A program made the translations under genes and the position numbers. DNA of 20,393 nucleotides from CAIOTO01 sp040389165 (GTDB lineage Bacteria; Pseudomonadota; Alphaproteobacteria; Paracaedibacterales; CAIOTO01). Shown in pieces: positions 12,909 to 20,341 of this stretch (positions are counted from its first letter, which is position 1; every line of letters begins with the position of its first letter). The DNA lies in NCBI GenBank assembly GCA_040389165.1, contig JAZKAK010000022.1, forward strand, positions 1 through 20,393. The letters run 5' to 3'. The notes under the pieces are model-generated. The model was not told the origin of the DNA. It made no database searches and worked only from the letters and a program-made list of their open reading frames with translations.

Positions 12909-13907
12909 TTATTTTCCAGCACGTTTCTTCGATGAAGATTCACCGCCGCCAGCGCCAGTACCGGCAAAACGTGAGCTTGAACTTGAACTTGAGCTTGAAT
13001 ACGACGTACCAATCTCCCCTGCCGCCCTAGAACGATTGCTTAAGGGATTGTTAAATTGCGAAGCCAGCAGCGCCAAACTTAGCTGATGATCATCAATTAC
13101 CTTATTAACTCTCTCTTTCGCACTCGCATTATAAAAGCGAACCTTAACACCTCCTGGAGCAGTAAATATTTCAAGTAAATCATCCTTAATTAAAGGGTTT
13201 GTCTCTAAAAAACTCGTATCATCATCTATATGAGACGACACCTTCCAAACCTTAGGACCATCAATTACATACACTGATTCTGGATCATTCAAATCAACTG
13301 GTTTATATTTATTGACTAACATGACGCCAATTTTTCCTCTTATATTCTTCTTATACACTGAGTCATTTTCAGTTCTTCTCACTCCCGCTTTAGCCTCAAT
13401 TTCAAGCTTTTTTTGCATTTCATCTTTTTCTGCTCGTACTAATACTTCCCGTACTTCACATGACATACATTCTCTTAGTTTTCTAGCTGCGTCTTCCCGT
13501 CTGCGTCGCTCTTTTTCAACTCTTTCTACAGCATCTTTTTCTGCAGAAACCTTCGCATCAGCCTCTCTCTTAAGACGATTCGCTTCACATACTGCATCAA
13601 ATGCAATTTTATCATTACGTTCTGTTTCCCTTGCAGCCTCTACCTGTGCCGAGTCCTTTTCTTTTTTCTTGGACTTTCCTTGTTTCGCAGCTTCCGCTTT
13701 CTTCTCTTTTTCCAAAGCTTTTTGAGCTATAGTATACTGGGCATATGACTCACCAACAAACTGATCCCTAAATCTTGGCTCAGCAACCACTGCAGCAGAT
13801 ATTCTTCCGCCACCGGCAGCAATTTCCAAATCAACGCCATCCGTCGCAGACACAACTGCCGCACCTGGCAACATCAATGACAATACAATATTCTTAAATA
13901 AATTCAT
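12909..13907 (-). CDS. Exported coiled-coil protein with serine-run tail, 332 aa
   Basis: The ATG at 13907 follows AAAAAGGAT. A signal peptide (MNLFKNIVLSLMLPGAAVVS) is followed by a Gly/Ala stretch, then a long, strongly charged helical region at about 58-180 (K-E-K-K-A-E-A-A-K, then E-R-V-E-K-E-R-R-R-R-E-D-A-A-R-K), very likely a coiled coil. A compact part follows at about 185-275 (Y-V-I-D-G-P-K-V-W-K-V-S-S). The C-terminus is low complexity, nine Ser in a row, Gly-rich, then Lys/Arg. The Ser run is coded by alternating TCA, AGC and AGT codons forming a six-base repeat (12974-12997), which could slip in whole codons. No family recognised. It lies directly downstream of the prohead protease, separated from it by 149 bases. 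Confidence 0.75.
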   Translation of the reverse strand: MNLFKNIVLSLMLPGAAVVSATDGVDLEIAAGGGRISAAVVAEPRFRDQFVGESYAQYTIAQKALEKEKKAEAAKQGKSKKKEKDSAQVEAARETERNDKIAFDAVCEANRLKREADAKVSAEKDAVERVEKERRRREDAARKLRECMSCEVREVLVRAEKDEMQKKLEIEAKAGVRRTENDSVYKKNIRGKIGVMLVNKYKPVDLNDPESVYVIDGPKVWKVSSHIDDDTSFLETNPLIKDDLLEIFTAPGGVKVRFYNASAKERVNKVIDDHQLSLALLASQFNNPLSNRSRAAGEIGTSYSSSSSSSSSRFAGTGAGGGESSSKKRAGK

Positions 13908-14056
13908 AAAAAAATCCTTTTTCTATACTCATCGTGAATCAAAATATTGAAATTCTAAGCCAGAAATCAATGGATTGGTTTATGATGGGTATCTATACCT
14001 ATCTTCGTTATATAAGAACAAATTATTCTTTTTTCAAGGGCACTCTTACTATTAAA

Positions 14057-14749
14057 TCACACTCTCCTCAAATAATTACACAGCTCCTGCGTCTTACTCG
14101 GCATCCCAGTCCTGATTGCATTCATCGGACAACGCATCACACCCCACGCGATTGAATCCTCTTCTGTGCGCATCTTGGCACTGCCTCCACCATTCTGATA
14201 GCTGACCACATTCTCTGAAATAGCATCATCTATGGCCACATCACCATCCGCACCTTCAATCACATCAATAGTCATATCCTCACGTTTTACCTCTAAAATT
14301 CGCGCTTCTTCATTTGCGGCAAACGTCACTAATGATACCTCCATCAAATCCACTTCGTGCAGATACGTCACATCACGCGTACCGAATCGCCCGCGAATTG
14401 ATCGCTTTGACCGAAAACCAATCGATAAGTTATCCACGGCTTTGCAGCGCAACAAAGCATACGCCTCTCGCGCTTTTTCTACATCCAGCAGCAATTTTCC
14501 CTCGACATAAAGACCGACCTCATCCTCGCGCATCCGCGTCCATACACCCACCACTTGATCTTGCGCGTGTTGCCATAACATTTTTGGCCATGCGCCTTTT
14601 TTCTCCCAACGATCCAATGACCGTTGAAAAGCCCCCTTACACACCACATCTCCGTGCGCGTCCACGTAGTTAAATATACTTGCGTACCCTTTGAACACGC
14701 CATCATCCGCCAACGACTTAACCGCAATATCACATGCTCTTATTTTCAT
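14057..14749 (-). CDS. HK97-family prohead protease
   Basis: Starting at the ATG at 14749, which has AAAGGAGGAAC ahead, the protein has 230 aa. The earlier in-frame ATG lies in a terminator and is rejected. Family signs are K-G-Y-A-S-I-F-N (20-27), then H-G-D-V-V (32-36), M-L-W-Q-H (57-61, His61 the likely catalytic His), N-L-S-I-G-F (107-112, Ser109 the likely nucleophile) and D-L-M-E-V-S-L-V-T-F-A-A-N (134-146). It cleaves the capsid delta domain during head maturation. The long acidic tail after residue 155 is common in alphaproteobacterial versions. In related phages it directly precedes the capsid gene; here two cargo genes stand between. Confidence 0.91.
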   Translation of the reverse strand: MKIRACDIAVKSLADDGVFKGYASIFNYVDAHGDVVCKGAFQRSLDRWEKKGAWPKMLWQHAQDQVVGVWTRMREDEVGLYVEGKLLLDVEKAREAYALLRCKAVDNLSIGFRSKRSIRGRFGTRDVTYLHEVDLMEVSLVTFAANEEARILEVKREDMTIDVIEGADGDVAIDDAISENVVSYQNGGGSAKMRTEEDSIAWGVMRCPMNAIRTGMPSKTQELCNYLRRV

Positions 14750-14771
14750 AAAAAGTTCCTCCTTTGGGCAT

Positions 14772-14793
14772 AAAAAAACACCCCGAAGGGTGT
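14772..14793 (-). terminator. First of three consecutive terminators (nearest the protease gene)
   Basis: On the minus strand ACACCC-TTC-GGGGTGT (with one bulged G) is followed by seven T. It ends 23 bases before the prohead protease start, so transcription of the protease must start within this short gap or pass through the terminator. Confidence 0.85.
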
Positions 14794-14797
14794 GCAT

Positions 14798-14825
14798 AAA
14801 AAAGGGCGCCTATTGCTAGACACCC
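14798..14825 (-). terminator. Second of three consecutive terminators
   Basis: GGGTGTC-TAGCAATA-GGCGCCC on the minus strand is a 7-bp stem with two T-G pairs, followed by six T and then ATGC, as in the other two hairpins. Confidence 0.7.
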
Positions 14826-14853
14826 CACTAAAAAATCCACATCACTGTGCGCA

Positions 14854-14879
14854 TAAAAAAAGAGACCCATCGCTGAGTC
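14854..14879 (-). terminator. Third of three consecutive terminators
   Basis: GACTC-AGCGAT-GGGTC with one T-G pair, then TC and seven T, then ATGC. It is the weakest of the three and the first met by a transcript coming from the 310-aa gene. Confidence 0.6.
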
Positions 14880-15004
14880 GCCTTATTATCAATGTAGGTT
14901 AAACACATTACATCGTATTATACCTAATTTGTAACGTATTTATCGCAAATTGTCAATTTTTAAAATAGCCCAAATCTATTGTCTTCATAATGCAGGGCCA
15001 TTAA

Positions 15005-15937
15005 TTACACATCTCCATGCAAGCACATCTGTGAAAGATAATGAAAATAATCGCTTTCAAAATATTCCAACAATTCTGTCCTTATCGTATTCAAAAACGC
15101 ATCAGACTCTAATGAACCGAGGTTTTTATGCACAATGCTTGCTATTTTCTCATCAATTAACACATTTGGACTTTGCGCTGCATTCACGGCAAAACTCGTT
15201 AAGGCAAACAACACCTGATTCCGATCAATTTCACTCAAGGGAATTGTTAATCCGCGCAATTGCTCAATGGCAACTGGCTTGATAATCAAATGAAAATCCA
15301 CCAAACAGCGTGAAATTGATTTAAGCAAAAGGAATTTTTCAATCAGCGGATTTTGCAACGCACTAACAAACAGGGCATGATCAAAACTAAAAACTCTAGG
15401 ATCTGAATTGTCAAAGAACGTTTCAGCCAGTATCTTTTCGTGTGCAGAAAAATCATCACTTGCATGAATAAATGCCTGCATAGGTACGATGAATCTACTC
15501 ACAAATGAATCCGCATTAAATAGGCCAGGCCTCGTTATTGAACGACGCGTCGCTGAATGCAAAGGCCTTAAAAACGACTGACACACGCGAAGCGAATCAG
15601 CATCATCAATTCGAAAAGGCGCACCATCACCTAAAAACGTGCAGACTTCGTCAAGAATTCCCAGCAAATACTGCGGGGTCACATCAATACTGCGGCCATA
15701 CGCTCTCCCAAATAACTCTGCTGCTTGGCGAATCTGATCATTGAACTCAGCTTCAAACGTCGTGCGTACATCAGTATGTGCGATGTCAGTATGTGTAATG
15801 CGGGGATGCAAAGCCGCTATTGTATGTGTAGATGTCTCTATAGCTGCTCCCGCAGGTAAATCAGTAGCAGCATGTGTGCTTGAATTATCCAAAAGCCATG
15901 GTGTCGCAAAAGCAATGTATTTTACAGAAATTTTCAT
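15005..15937 (-). CDS. Exported protein of unknown function, 310 aa
   Basis: The ATG at 15937 has GATGGGAGAA ahead. The first 24 residues (MKISVKYIAFATPWLLDNSS, then T-H-A-A) form a plausible though not very hydrophobic signal peptide. A Thr/His-rich stretch with D-I-A-H-T-D follows (about 48-58), then a mostly helical protein with two Cys-containing segments and many Phe/Leu (F-L-L-L-K-S-I-S-R-C-L-V-D-F). I find no catalytic motif. The C-terminal half (Y-F-E-S-D-Y-F-H-Y-L-S-Q-M) is amphipathic. The gene is followed by three terminators and stands before the prohead protease. It could be an exported effector, but this is guesswork. An A-rich palindrome (CTTTTAAGCTAAAAG) upstream may be an attenuator or nothing. 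Confidence 0.72.
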   Translation of the reverse strand: MKISVKYIAFATPWLLDNSSTHAATDLPAGAAIETSTHTIAALHPRITHTDIAHTDVRTTFEAEFNDQIRQAAELFGRAYGRSIDVTPQYLLGILDEVCTFLGDGAPFRIDDADSLRVCQSFLRPLHSATRRSITRPGLFNADSFVSRFIVPMQAFIHASDDFSAHEKILAETFFDNSDPRVFSFDHALFVSALQNPLIEKFLLLKSISRCLVDFHLIIKPVAIEQLRGLTIPLSEIDRNQVLFALTSFAVNAAQSPNVLIDEKIASIVHKNLGSLESDAFLNTIRTELLEYFESDYFHYLSQMCLHGDV

Positions 15938-16104
15938 AAAATTCTCCCATCTTCTCTTTTAGCTTAAAAGAAAAAACAGAGACTCTACAAGAAAATAAAT
16001 TCCAAATTAATGTCATACTTAGAAATATCATTACACTGTTTAGCGATTCTAAAGCCGCGGCGCATGCCTAAACGATTGAAAATGGGACAATCCATTGACA
16101 AGAC

Positions 16105-16950
16105 CTACGGTTTTGTAGGTGGCGATACGCTCTCCCCAACTACGCCGCCAAACAACTTAACCAGGGGCAACTCTTCGCTTTTCCATCGATTCAACTCAAC
16201 TAAATGACTTACCACATTCTCACGCCTTGCTCGTTCTGAATTCACATGCAATGGATTTAAGAACAACCCATTACCATCTATTCCAGATCGGCTCACATAA
16301 CGACTTTTTGTAAAACATCCAACGTCATAGACAATTGCGTCCGGTGCAGACAAAAGCGCGATAAGACTTCCGCCCCCAGTCAATGATTCGCACAATGTTT
16401 CTGGCAATACATTCAATGCTGCTGCTTGGCGACGCACGCGAACATCGTCTTTTGTAGTTGATTGTGGTGCAGCTAGCCCCATTACGCATTCAATAGGCGA
16501 TCCTTGAGGTATGACAAAAATACTCAGTGCCTGAAAATTAGATGATAGGGCAAGCATCCCTAAACTAGATGTAAAATCACCTAAAGTTTTATAAACAACC
16601 GCACAATCAAATGGCGTGCAATATATTAGTCTTTCTTTTTCATTATCCTGATCATATACACCTGTTTCAACATCTTGTATTTTTCCGCGCATATTCACTA
16701 GAATAAGCGTATTCGCAGTCCTGCCTTTAAAATACCTAGTACTTTCCGGGGAAAATCTAGCCAAAATACCGCTAGGAACATGCGAAAGAGCATCAGGACT
16801 GCACTGACAAAACGACCGTTTTGGCGTAAGTTGACTTGCCATAACCATAGAAGCAGCAATAAACCGATGATTGTTTAAGAGTGAGCGCATCATCGAATGC
16901 CCTAAATTTGCTGTTGTCACAAGCATCAAAAAACATAAAATAAACTTCAT
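16105..16950 (-). CDS. Exported protein of unknown function, 281 aa
   Basis: The ATG at 16950 follows GAAAGGATAC. The product begins MKFILCFLMLVTTANLGHSM, a clear signal peptide. The mature part has several Cys (R-S-F-C-Q-C-S-P near 45-52, then I-Y-C-T-P-F-D-C) and a Gly-rich segment, L-T-G-G-G-S-L-I-A-L-L, in the middle. It then has D-V-G-C-F-T-K-S-R-Y and a basic, Asn-rich stretch (L-H-V-N-S-E-R-A-R-R-E-N). The paired Cys suggest disulfides in the periplasm or outside the cell. No known domain. The TAG stop falls in a small hairpin (ACCTAC/GTAGGT). The frame stays open for 39 more codons after TAG, but nothing supports that extension. It lies between the 310-aa gene and the protease cassette, same strand. 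Confidence 0.72.
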   Translation of the reverse strand: MKFILCFLMLVTTANLGHSMMRSLLNNHRFIAASMVMASQLTPKRSFCQCSPDALSHVPSGILARFSPESTRYFKGRTANTLILVNMRGKIQDVETGVYDQDNEKERLIYCTPFDCAVVYKTLGDFTSSLGMLALSSNFQALSIFVIPQGSPIECVMGLAAPQSTTKDDVRVRRQAAALNVLPETLCESLTGGGSLIALLSAPDAIVYDVGCFTKSRYVSRSGIDGNGLFLNPLHVNSERARRENVVSHLVELNRWKSEELPLVKLFGGVVGESVSPPTKP

Positions 16951-17056
16951 ACATGTATCCTTTCATGCCCATCCCCTTTGAATGAGCATATAAAGCGTAG
17001 CAGCAAATTTAAAAAAGTAACAATGACTTTGTCAAACAACGTTCGTCAACCCATGC

Positions 17057-18109
17057 CTAGACACATGCCCCATCAAACTTCTGCCGCCACCCCTCTAACC
17101 ATTCCTCAACCGCACCGAAAGGCAGACTGATCGCTATTTTACCTTCATAAATTTTTGTGGGCCTTCTTATATGAGGAATATCAAAGCAACACCTGAAACA
17201 ATCCAACCATGAATCAGCAACGGGGATAAATTGATCTAAACAACTGTTATAGTGAGACATCTTATCTTTGCTGTCTCCAATAAGAACAGCAATAAAACTC
17301 AAACTGCCGTCAATATTCACTTCAAAAACAGCGCCGCCACTCATGCCAGATTTAACCCCCAATTCATACTCCATCGGTGGGCGCGCAACGGTCACAGTTA
17401 GTTTATACGGAAAACAACTCAATATAATATAATTTTTTTCACATGTGTTTGCTCTATAAGGCACTGTAAATATACCCGGGCTTCCCTTATTTCCATAATC
17501 ACAACACAATCGTGATTTAGATGCCCTTCGTTTTTCATCCGAAAAACTTAAATAATCCGTTTCTGAATAAGCACCGCAATAACCAACGAACATAACCTCA
17601 GGAAGATCTCTCAATGGTTTTTCTACTTTTCCATAATGAAAACAAGGCACCAAACCAACCAAGCCATCAATAGATTCCTTTAATTTCAATACAGCAATAT
17701 CATATGCTTTACTGTGCGAATTATAATCTGGATAAACGTCAAATCTTTCCACGTCACGCGTTTCAACGCGACCACTATCTAATGTAAACGAAACAGAAAA
17801 CGTCATGTCAGAATATTCCAGCACAACACAATGCGCAGCTGTCACACACATTAAACCACCTAAATAACTAGCTGACCCATTCGCCACAACAGTCTTTCCT
17901 GAAAAAACAGTTAAGCATCCCACGCTACAAAATAAGGAGTTAGATCCCGCCAGCTCACGCGCCCCCTCATCTGTCAACATTTCTTCTGTTGCAATAGGAT
18001 AACTAGGTTTCGTCAAGCGTATTGGATAGCTTGTTAAATTATCTGAATCAGAGGCATATACATTGGAGAAAAAATCACAAAAAATAAAGAAGCAAGATAG
18101 AAATAGCAT
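17057..18109 (-). CDS. Secreted trypsin-like (S1) serine protease, 350 aa
   Basis: A signal peptide of about 19 residues (MLFLSCFFIFCDFFSNVYA) is followed by a 50-residue polar part and a chymotrypsin-fold domain. The triad is complete: His93 in V-T-A-A-H-C, Asp137 in A-Y-D-I-A-V-L-K-L, Ser257 in S-G-M-S-G-G-A. Additional Cys pairs fit an exported, disulfide-bonded enzyme. The C-terminal 40 residues go beyond the usual domain and end in G-A-V-E-E-W-L-E-G-W-R-Q-K-F-D-G, shared exactly with the protease at 18724-19800. The two proteases are paralogs with low overall identity. This one follows the 143-aa small exported protein after 71 bases, the same gene pair as next door. Substrate unknown; a host protein target is possible. 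No terminator seen downstream. Confidence 0.88.
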   Translation of the reverse strand: MLFLSCFFIFCDFFSNVYASDSDNLTSYPIRLTKPSYPIATEEMLTDEGARELAGSNSLFCSVGCLTVFSGKTVVANGSASYLGGLMCVTAAHCVVLEYSDMTFSVSFTLDSGRVETRDVERFDVYPDYNSHSKAYDIAVLKLKESIDGLVGLVPCFHYGKVEKPLRDLPEVMFVGYCGAYSETDYLSFSDEKRRASKSRLCCDYGNKGSPGIFTVPYRANTCEKNYIILSCFPYKLTVTVARPPMEYELGVKSGMSGGAVFEVNIDGSLSFIAVLIGDSKDKMSHYNSCLDQFIPVADSWLDCFRCCFDIPHIRRPTKIYEGKIAISLPFGAVEEWLEGWRQKFDGACV

Positions 18110-18180
18110 GAAACGGCCCTTTAAGTAGGTACATATTTCATGCTATCAGCTATTTTTCAAAAACGTAAATCGATAAAGTT

Positions 18181-18612
18181 TTAGATAAACAATCTTACAA
18201 ATCCGTGCGTAGTCAAAAGGGATAAAACAACTATTACTATTGCCTTTCTATCACCCTTCCCACATTTTTTAAGAACAGAAAATGCATACGAAACATATGT
18301 TACCTGGTTTTCGAGATGCTTCATTCTTTCATGCATTCTACTAGCTTCTATATATAACTTTCCATCAATCATCACATTTAATCCACGGGCAACCTCATCC
18401 GGCGCCTTATTAATCAACCGTTCAATTTGCGCTCCTCCTTCAAACATACCAGACTCCAGATCTCTCTCGATCTCGTGCTCCACAACACACTCTACCTTAT
18501 GTAAAAACAATCCACCGAGTTGAGTCAAAAAACCGTCATTCATATCAGCTGCGTTTACGTTGGCAATCAGAAAAACACTCACGCAAAACACCATATTCAC
18601 TAACTTACACAT
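18181..18612 (-). CDS. Small exported protein with C-terminal membrane segment, 143 aa (cassette partner)
   Basis: A signal peptide (MCKLVNMVFCVSVFLIANVN) is followed by A-A-D-M-N-D-G-F-L-T-Q-L-G-G-L-F-L (21-37), an amphipathic acidic helix region, and a C-terminal basic patch K-K-C-G-K-G-D-R-K (114-122). A hydrophobic stretch comes next (A-I-V-I-V-V-L-S-L-L) and the protein ends H-G-F-V-R-L-F-I. The two hydrophobic ends suggest a membrane-tethered periplasmic protein. It is paralogous to the broken gene at 19872-20300: both begin their mature part with a D-G-F segment and end H-G-x-x-x-L-F-I. Each stands directly ahead of a trypsin-like protease gene. It might be a foldase, inhibitor or anchor for the protease; this is only inferred from the constant pairing. 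Confidence 0.78.
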   Translation of the reverse strand: MCKLVNMVFCVSVFLIANVNAADMNDGFLTQLGGLFLHKVECVVEHEIERDLESGMFEGGAQIERLINKAPDEVARGLNVMIDGKLYIEASRMHERMKHLENQVTYVSYAFSVLKKCGKGDRKAIVIVVLSLLTTHGFVRLFI

Positions 18613-18630
18613 ATTCTTTTTCCTTTATAA

Positions 18631-18659
18631 AAACAAAAAGGCCCGCGAAATTGCGAGCC
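18631..18659 (-). terminator. Intrinsic terminator of the 358-aa protease gene
   Basis: On the minus strand GGCTCGC-AATTTC-GCGGGCC (7-bp stem with one T-G pair) is followed by T5-G-T3. It lies between the two duplicated cassettes and ends the transcript of the upstream one. Confidence 0.82.
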
Positions 18660-18698
18660 CATATTAACCATATTTAAAAACCTCACGAGGAGTGGTAA

Positions 18699-18759
18699 TA
18701 ACCGTTTACATATAATTTGAGTATTAGATAATCAAAGGCTGAGCAGCGGAGTTTACTAA
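18699..18759. repeat. Half copy of the 123-bp element family, overlapping the protease 3' end
   Basis: AACCGTTTACATATAATTTG, continuing AGTATTAGA...GAGCAGCGGAGTTTACT, matches the left half of A2 and B1. The right half is absent. The last ten residues and the stop codon of the 358-aa protease lie inside it. Confidence 0.75.
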
Positions 18760-19800
18760 CCCCAATTCCCCATCAAACTTCTGCCGCCACCCCTCTAACC
18801 ATTCCTCAACCGCACCCAGTGGCATGACCATCGGCACACGCCCTTCATGCAAATGCTCTGGGAATCTTAAGTGAGGAATGTCACAACAACCCCTAAAATA
18901 ATCCAACCATGAATCTATTCTTGGAATCCAATACTCGATGTAAGAATCAAACCACCACGCGTCCTCATCATTATGCCCCATATTAACACCAATCATTAGA
19001 TCATCTTTAAATGCACCGCCGCCACTCATGCCCTGCTTTATCCCCAACTCATATGGCATGGCTGTACGTGAAGACCGCCACACGTCAACAAAAAAGCTCA
19101 TAATATAGGATGAACGTTTGATGCTGGCTCTATGTGGAAAGGCACAAAGTCCCTGTAGTTCATTGTTATGATACCGCGTGAAACCTAAGAATGATTTTGC
19201 CGCTCTCTTCTTTTGATCAAAATCGCATCTATACTCAACGTCTGAATAAGGCTTGCAATAACCAACAAATGTAACCTCTGGAAAGTCACTCACAACTTCT
19301 TGTTTTTTGCCATACGAATAATCCAATAAAGCACCATTTAACCCAGAAACAGGTTTTTTTAACTTTAAGACAGCAATATCACACAAGGTATTTGTCATGT
19401 ACGAGGGGTGAACAATTACTGATTCAACCTCATAAGAATCAATGCGTCCATCGGCTAATTCAAAAAAAACGTCAAACAACATGATAAATTTCTTATTCTC
19501 ATCAACAACACAATGAGCAGCTGTGACGCACGTTAATCCACCTAAATAATTGACAGAACCATTACCATTTAGCCGTTTTCCTGAACGTAACCACAATCGT
19601 CCGACATTATCATACACACGATTTGAATGAGCTAACTCAAGAGAGGCTTTATCCGTTAACGTCTCTTTAATTGTGCTTATAGGGGGCAGCATTTTCTTAC
19701 ATGAAAGCTCTGAAACAACGGTAGCATAAAGGGTGTGTATCATATTCAAATTTAAGAAAACGCACACGAACACATAACAACAAAAACAGGTGAATCGCAT
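18724..19800 (-). CDS. Secreted trypsin-like (S1) serine protease, 358 aa
   Basis: Paralog of the protease at 17057-18109. The signal peptide covers about 26 residues (MRFTCFCCYVFVCVFLNLNM, then I-H-T-L-Y-A). The triad is His96 (V-T-A-A-H-C), Asp141 (C-D-I-A-V-L-K-L) and Ser259 (Q-G-M-S-G-G-G). Shared landmarks include S-x-x-Y-L-G-G-L, F-P-E-V-T-F-V-G-Y-C and the C-terminal E-E-W-L-E-G-W-R-Q-K-F-D-G. After this motif the sister protein has only A-C-V, but this one runs on with E-L-G-L-V-N-S-A-A-Q-P-L-I-I. The part from Val onward and the stop are coded by a repeat half-element, so the C-terminus has been replaced. The partner small gene (19872-20300) lies 71 bases upstream, and the terminator at 18631-18659 follows. 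Confidence 0.87.
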   Translation of the reverse strand: MRFTCFCCYVFVCVFLNLNMIHTLYATVVSELSCKKMLPPISTIKETLTDKASLELAHSNRVYDNVGRLWLRSGKRLNGNGSVNYLGGLTCVTAAHCVVDENKKFIMLFDVFFELADGRIDSYEVESVIVHPSYMTNTLCDIAVLKLKKPVSGLNGALLDYSYGKKQEVVSDFPEVTFVGYCKPYSDVEYRCDFDQKKRAAKSFLGFTRYHNNELQGLCAFPHRASIKRSSYIMSFFVDVWRSSRTAMPYELGIKQGMSGGGAFKDDLMIGVNMGHNDEDAWWFDSYIEYWIPRIDSWLDYFRGCCDIPHLRFPEHLHEGRVPMVMPLGAVEEWLEGWRQKFDGELGLVNSAAQPLII

Positions 19801-19871
19801 AAGCGTTAATTGTCAGTGAGAACTACTGCCATGCTAGCATCTATTTTTTAAAAACGTAAATAAATAAAATT

Positions 19872-20300
19872 TTAGATAAACAGCTTAATAGTTCCATGCC
19901 CTGCAAGAATTACAATCGCAATTTTTAAAAGTGTTTTTGCATCTCCTTTTTTTATATTCTGACAGACATCCCGCTAAAAAGATTGTATATAAAAAGATTC
20001 AACTTCTGGTTCAACAAGTTCTGGAACTGCTCTTGGCACAGCAATAATCTTACCTTTTCTTTCAATCAAATCTAAATTAAATACCGCCTTTCCCAACAAT
20101 TTATCTTTTTCTTCCTCTTTTATTTCATTTGCATGGGAAAAATTTGCTTCAATATCTCGTTCGATCGCATACTCTGCGCTCCGTAAAAACAATCCCCTAA
20201 TTTGACTTACAAAACCATCCATCATTTCAGATGCATTTACATTTGCATTCATACTAAAAAACACAACCAAACCAACAAATACACTTTTTATTTTCATCAT
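19872..20300 (-). pseudogene. Small exported protein gene with internal amber codon (cassette partner)
   Basis: The signal peptide (MMKIKSVFVGLVVFFSMNAN) and the segment N-V-N-A-S-E-M-M-D-G-F match the 143-aa protein at 18181-18612. After 108 codons a TAG (19976-19974) interrupts the frame, but the same frame continues for 33 codons. That part contains K-K-G-D-A-K, a hydrophobic helix (K-I-A-I-V-I-L-A) and the ending H-G-T-I-K-L-F-I, aligning without gaps to the paralog's C-terminus. The total, 142 codons counting TAG, is almost the paralog's 143. The amber codon stands where the paralog has Ala. It is either a recent nonsense mutation that removes the membrane segment, or a read-through site. 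As it stands, the product would be a soluble exported 108-aa protein. The ribosome site is weak (AAAAGGAAAA). Confidence 0.82.
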
Positions 20301-20341
20301 TTTTCCTTTTAAAATTAGGTGTTAATAATTACCTATATCCG

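Noticed and set aside
15986..16107. Read-through extension of the 281-aa exported protein past its TAG
   Set aside because: The 39 open codons after the stop have no paralog or composition support, unlike the amber case at 19976; chance is sufficient.
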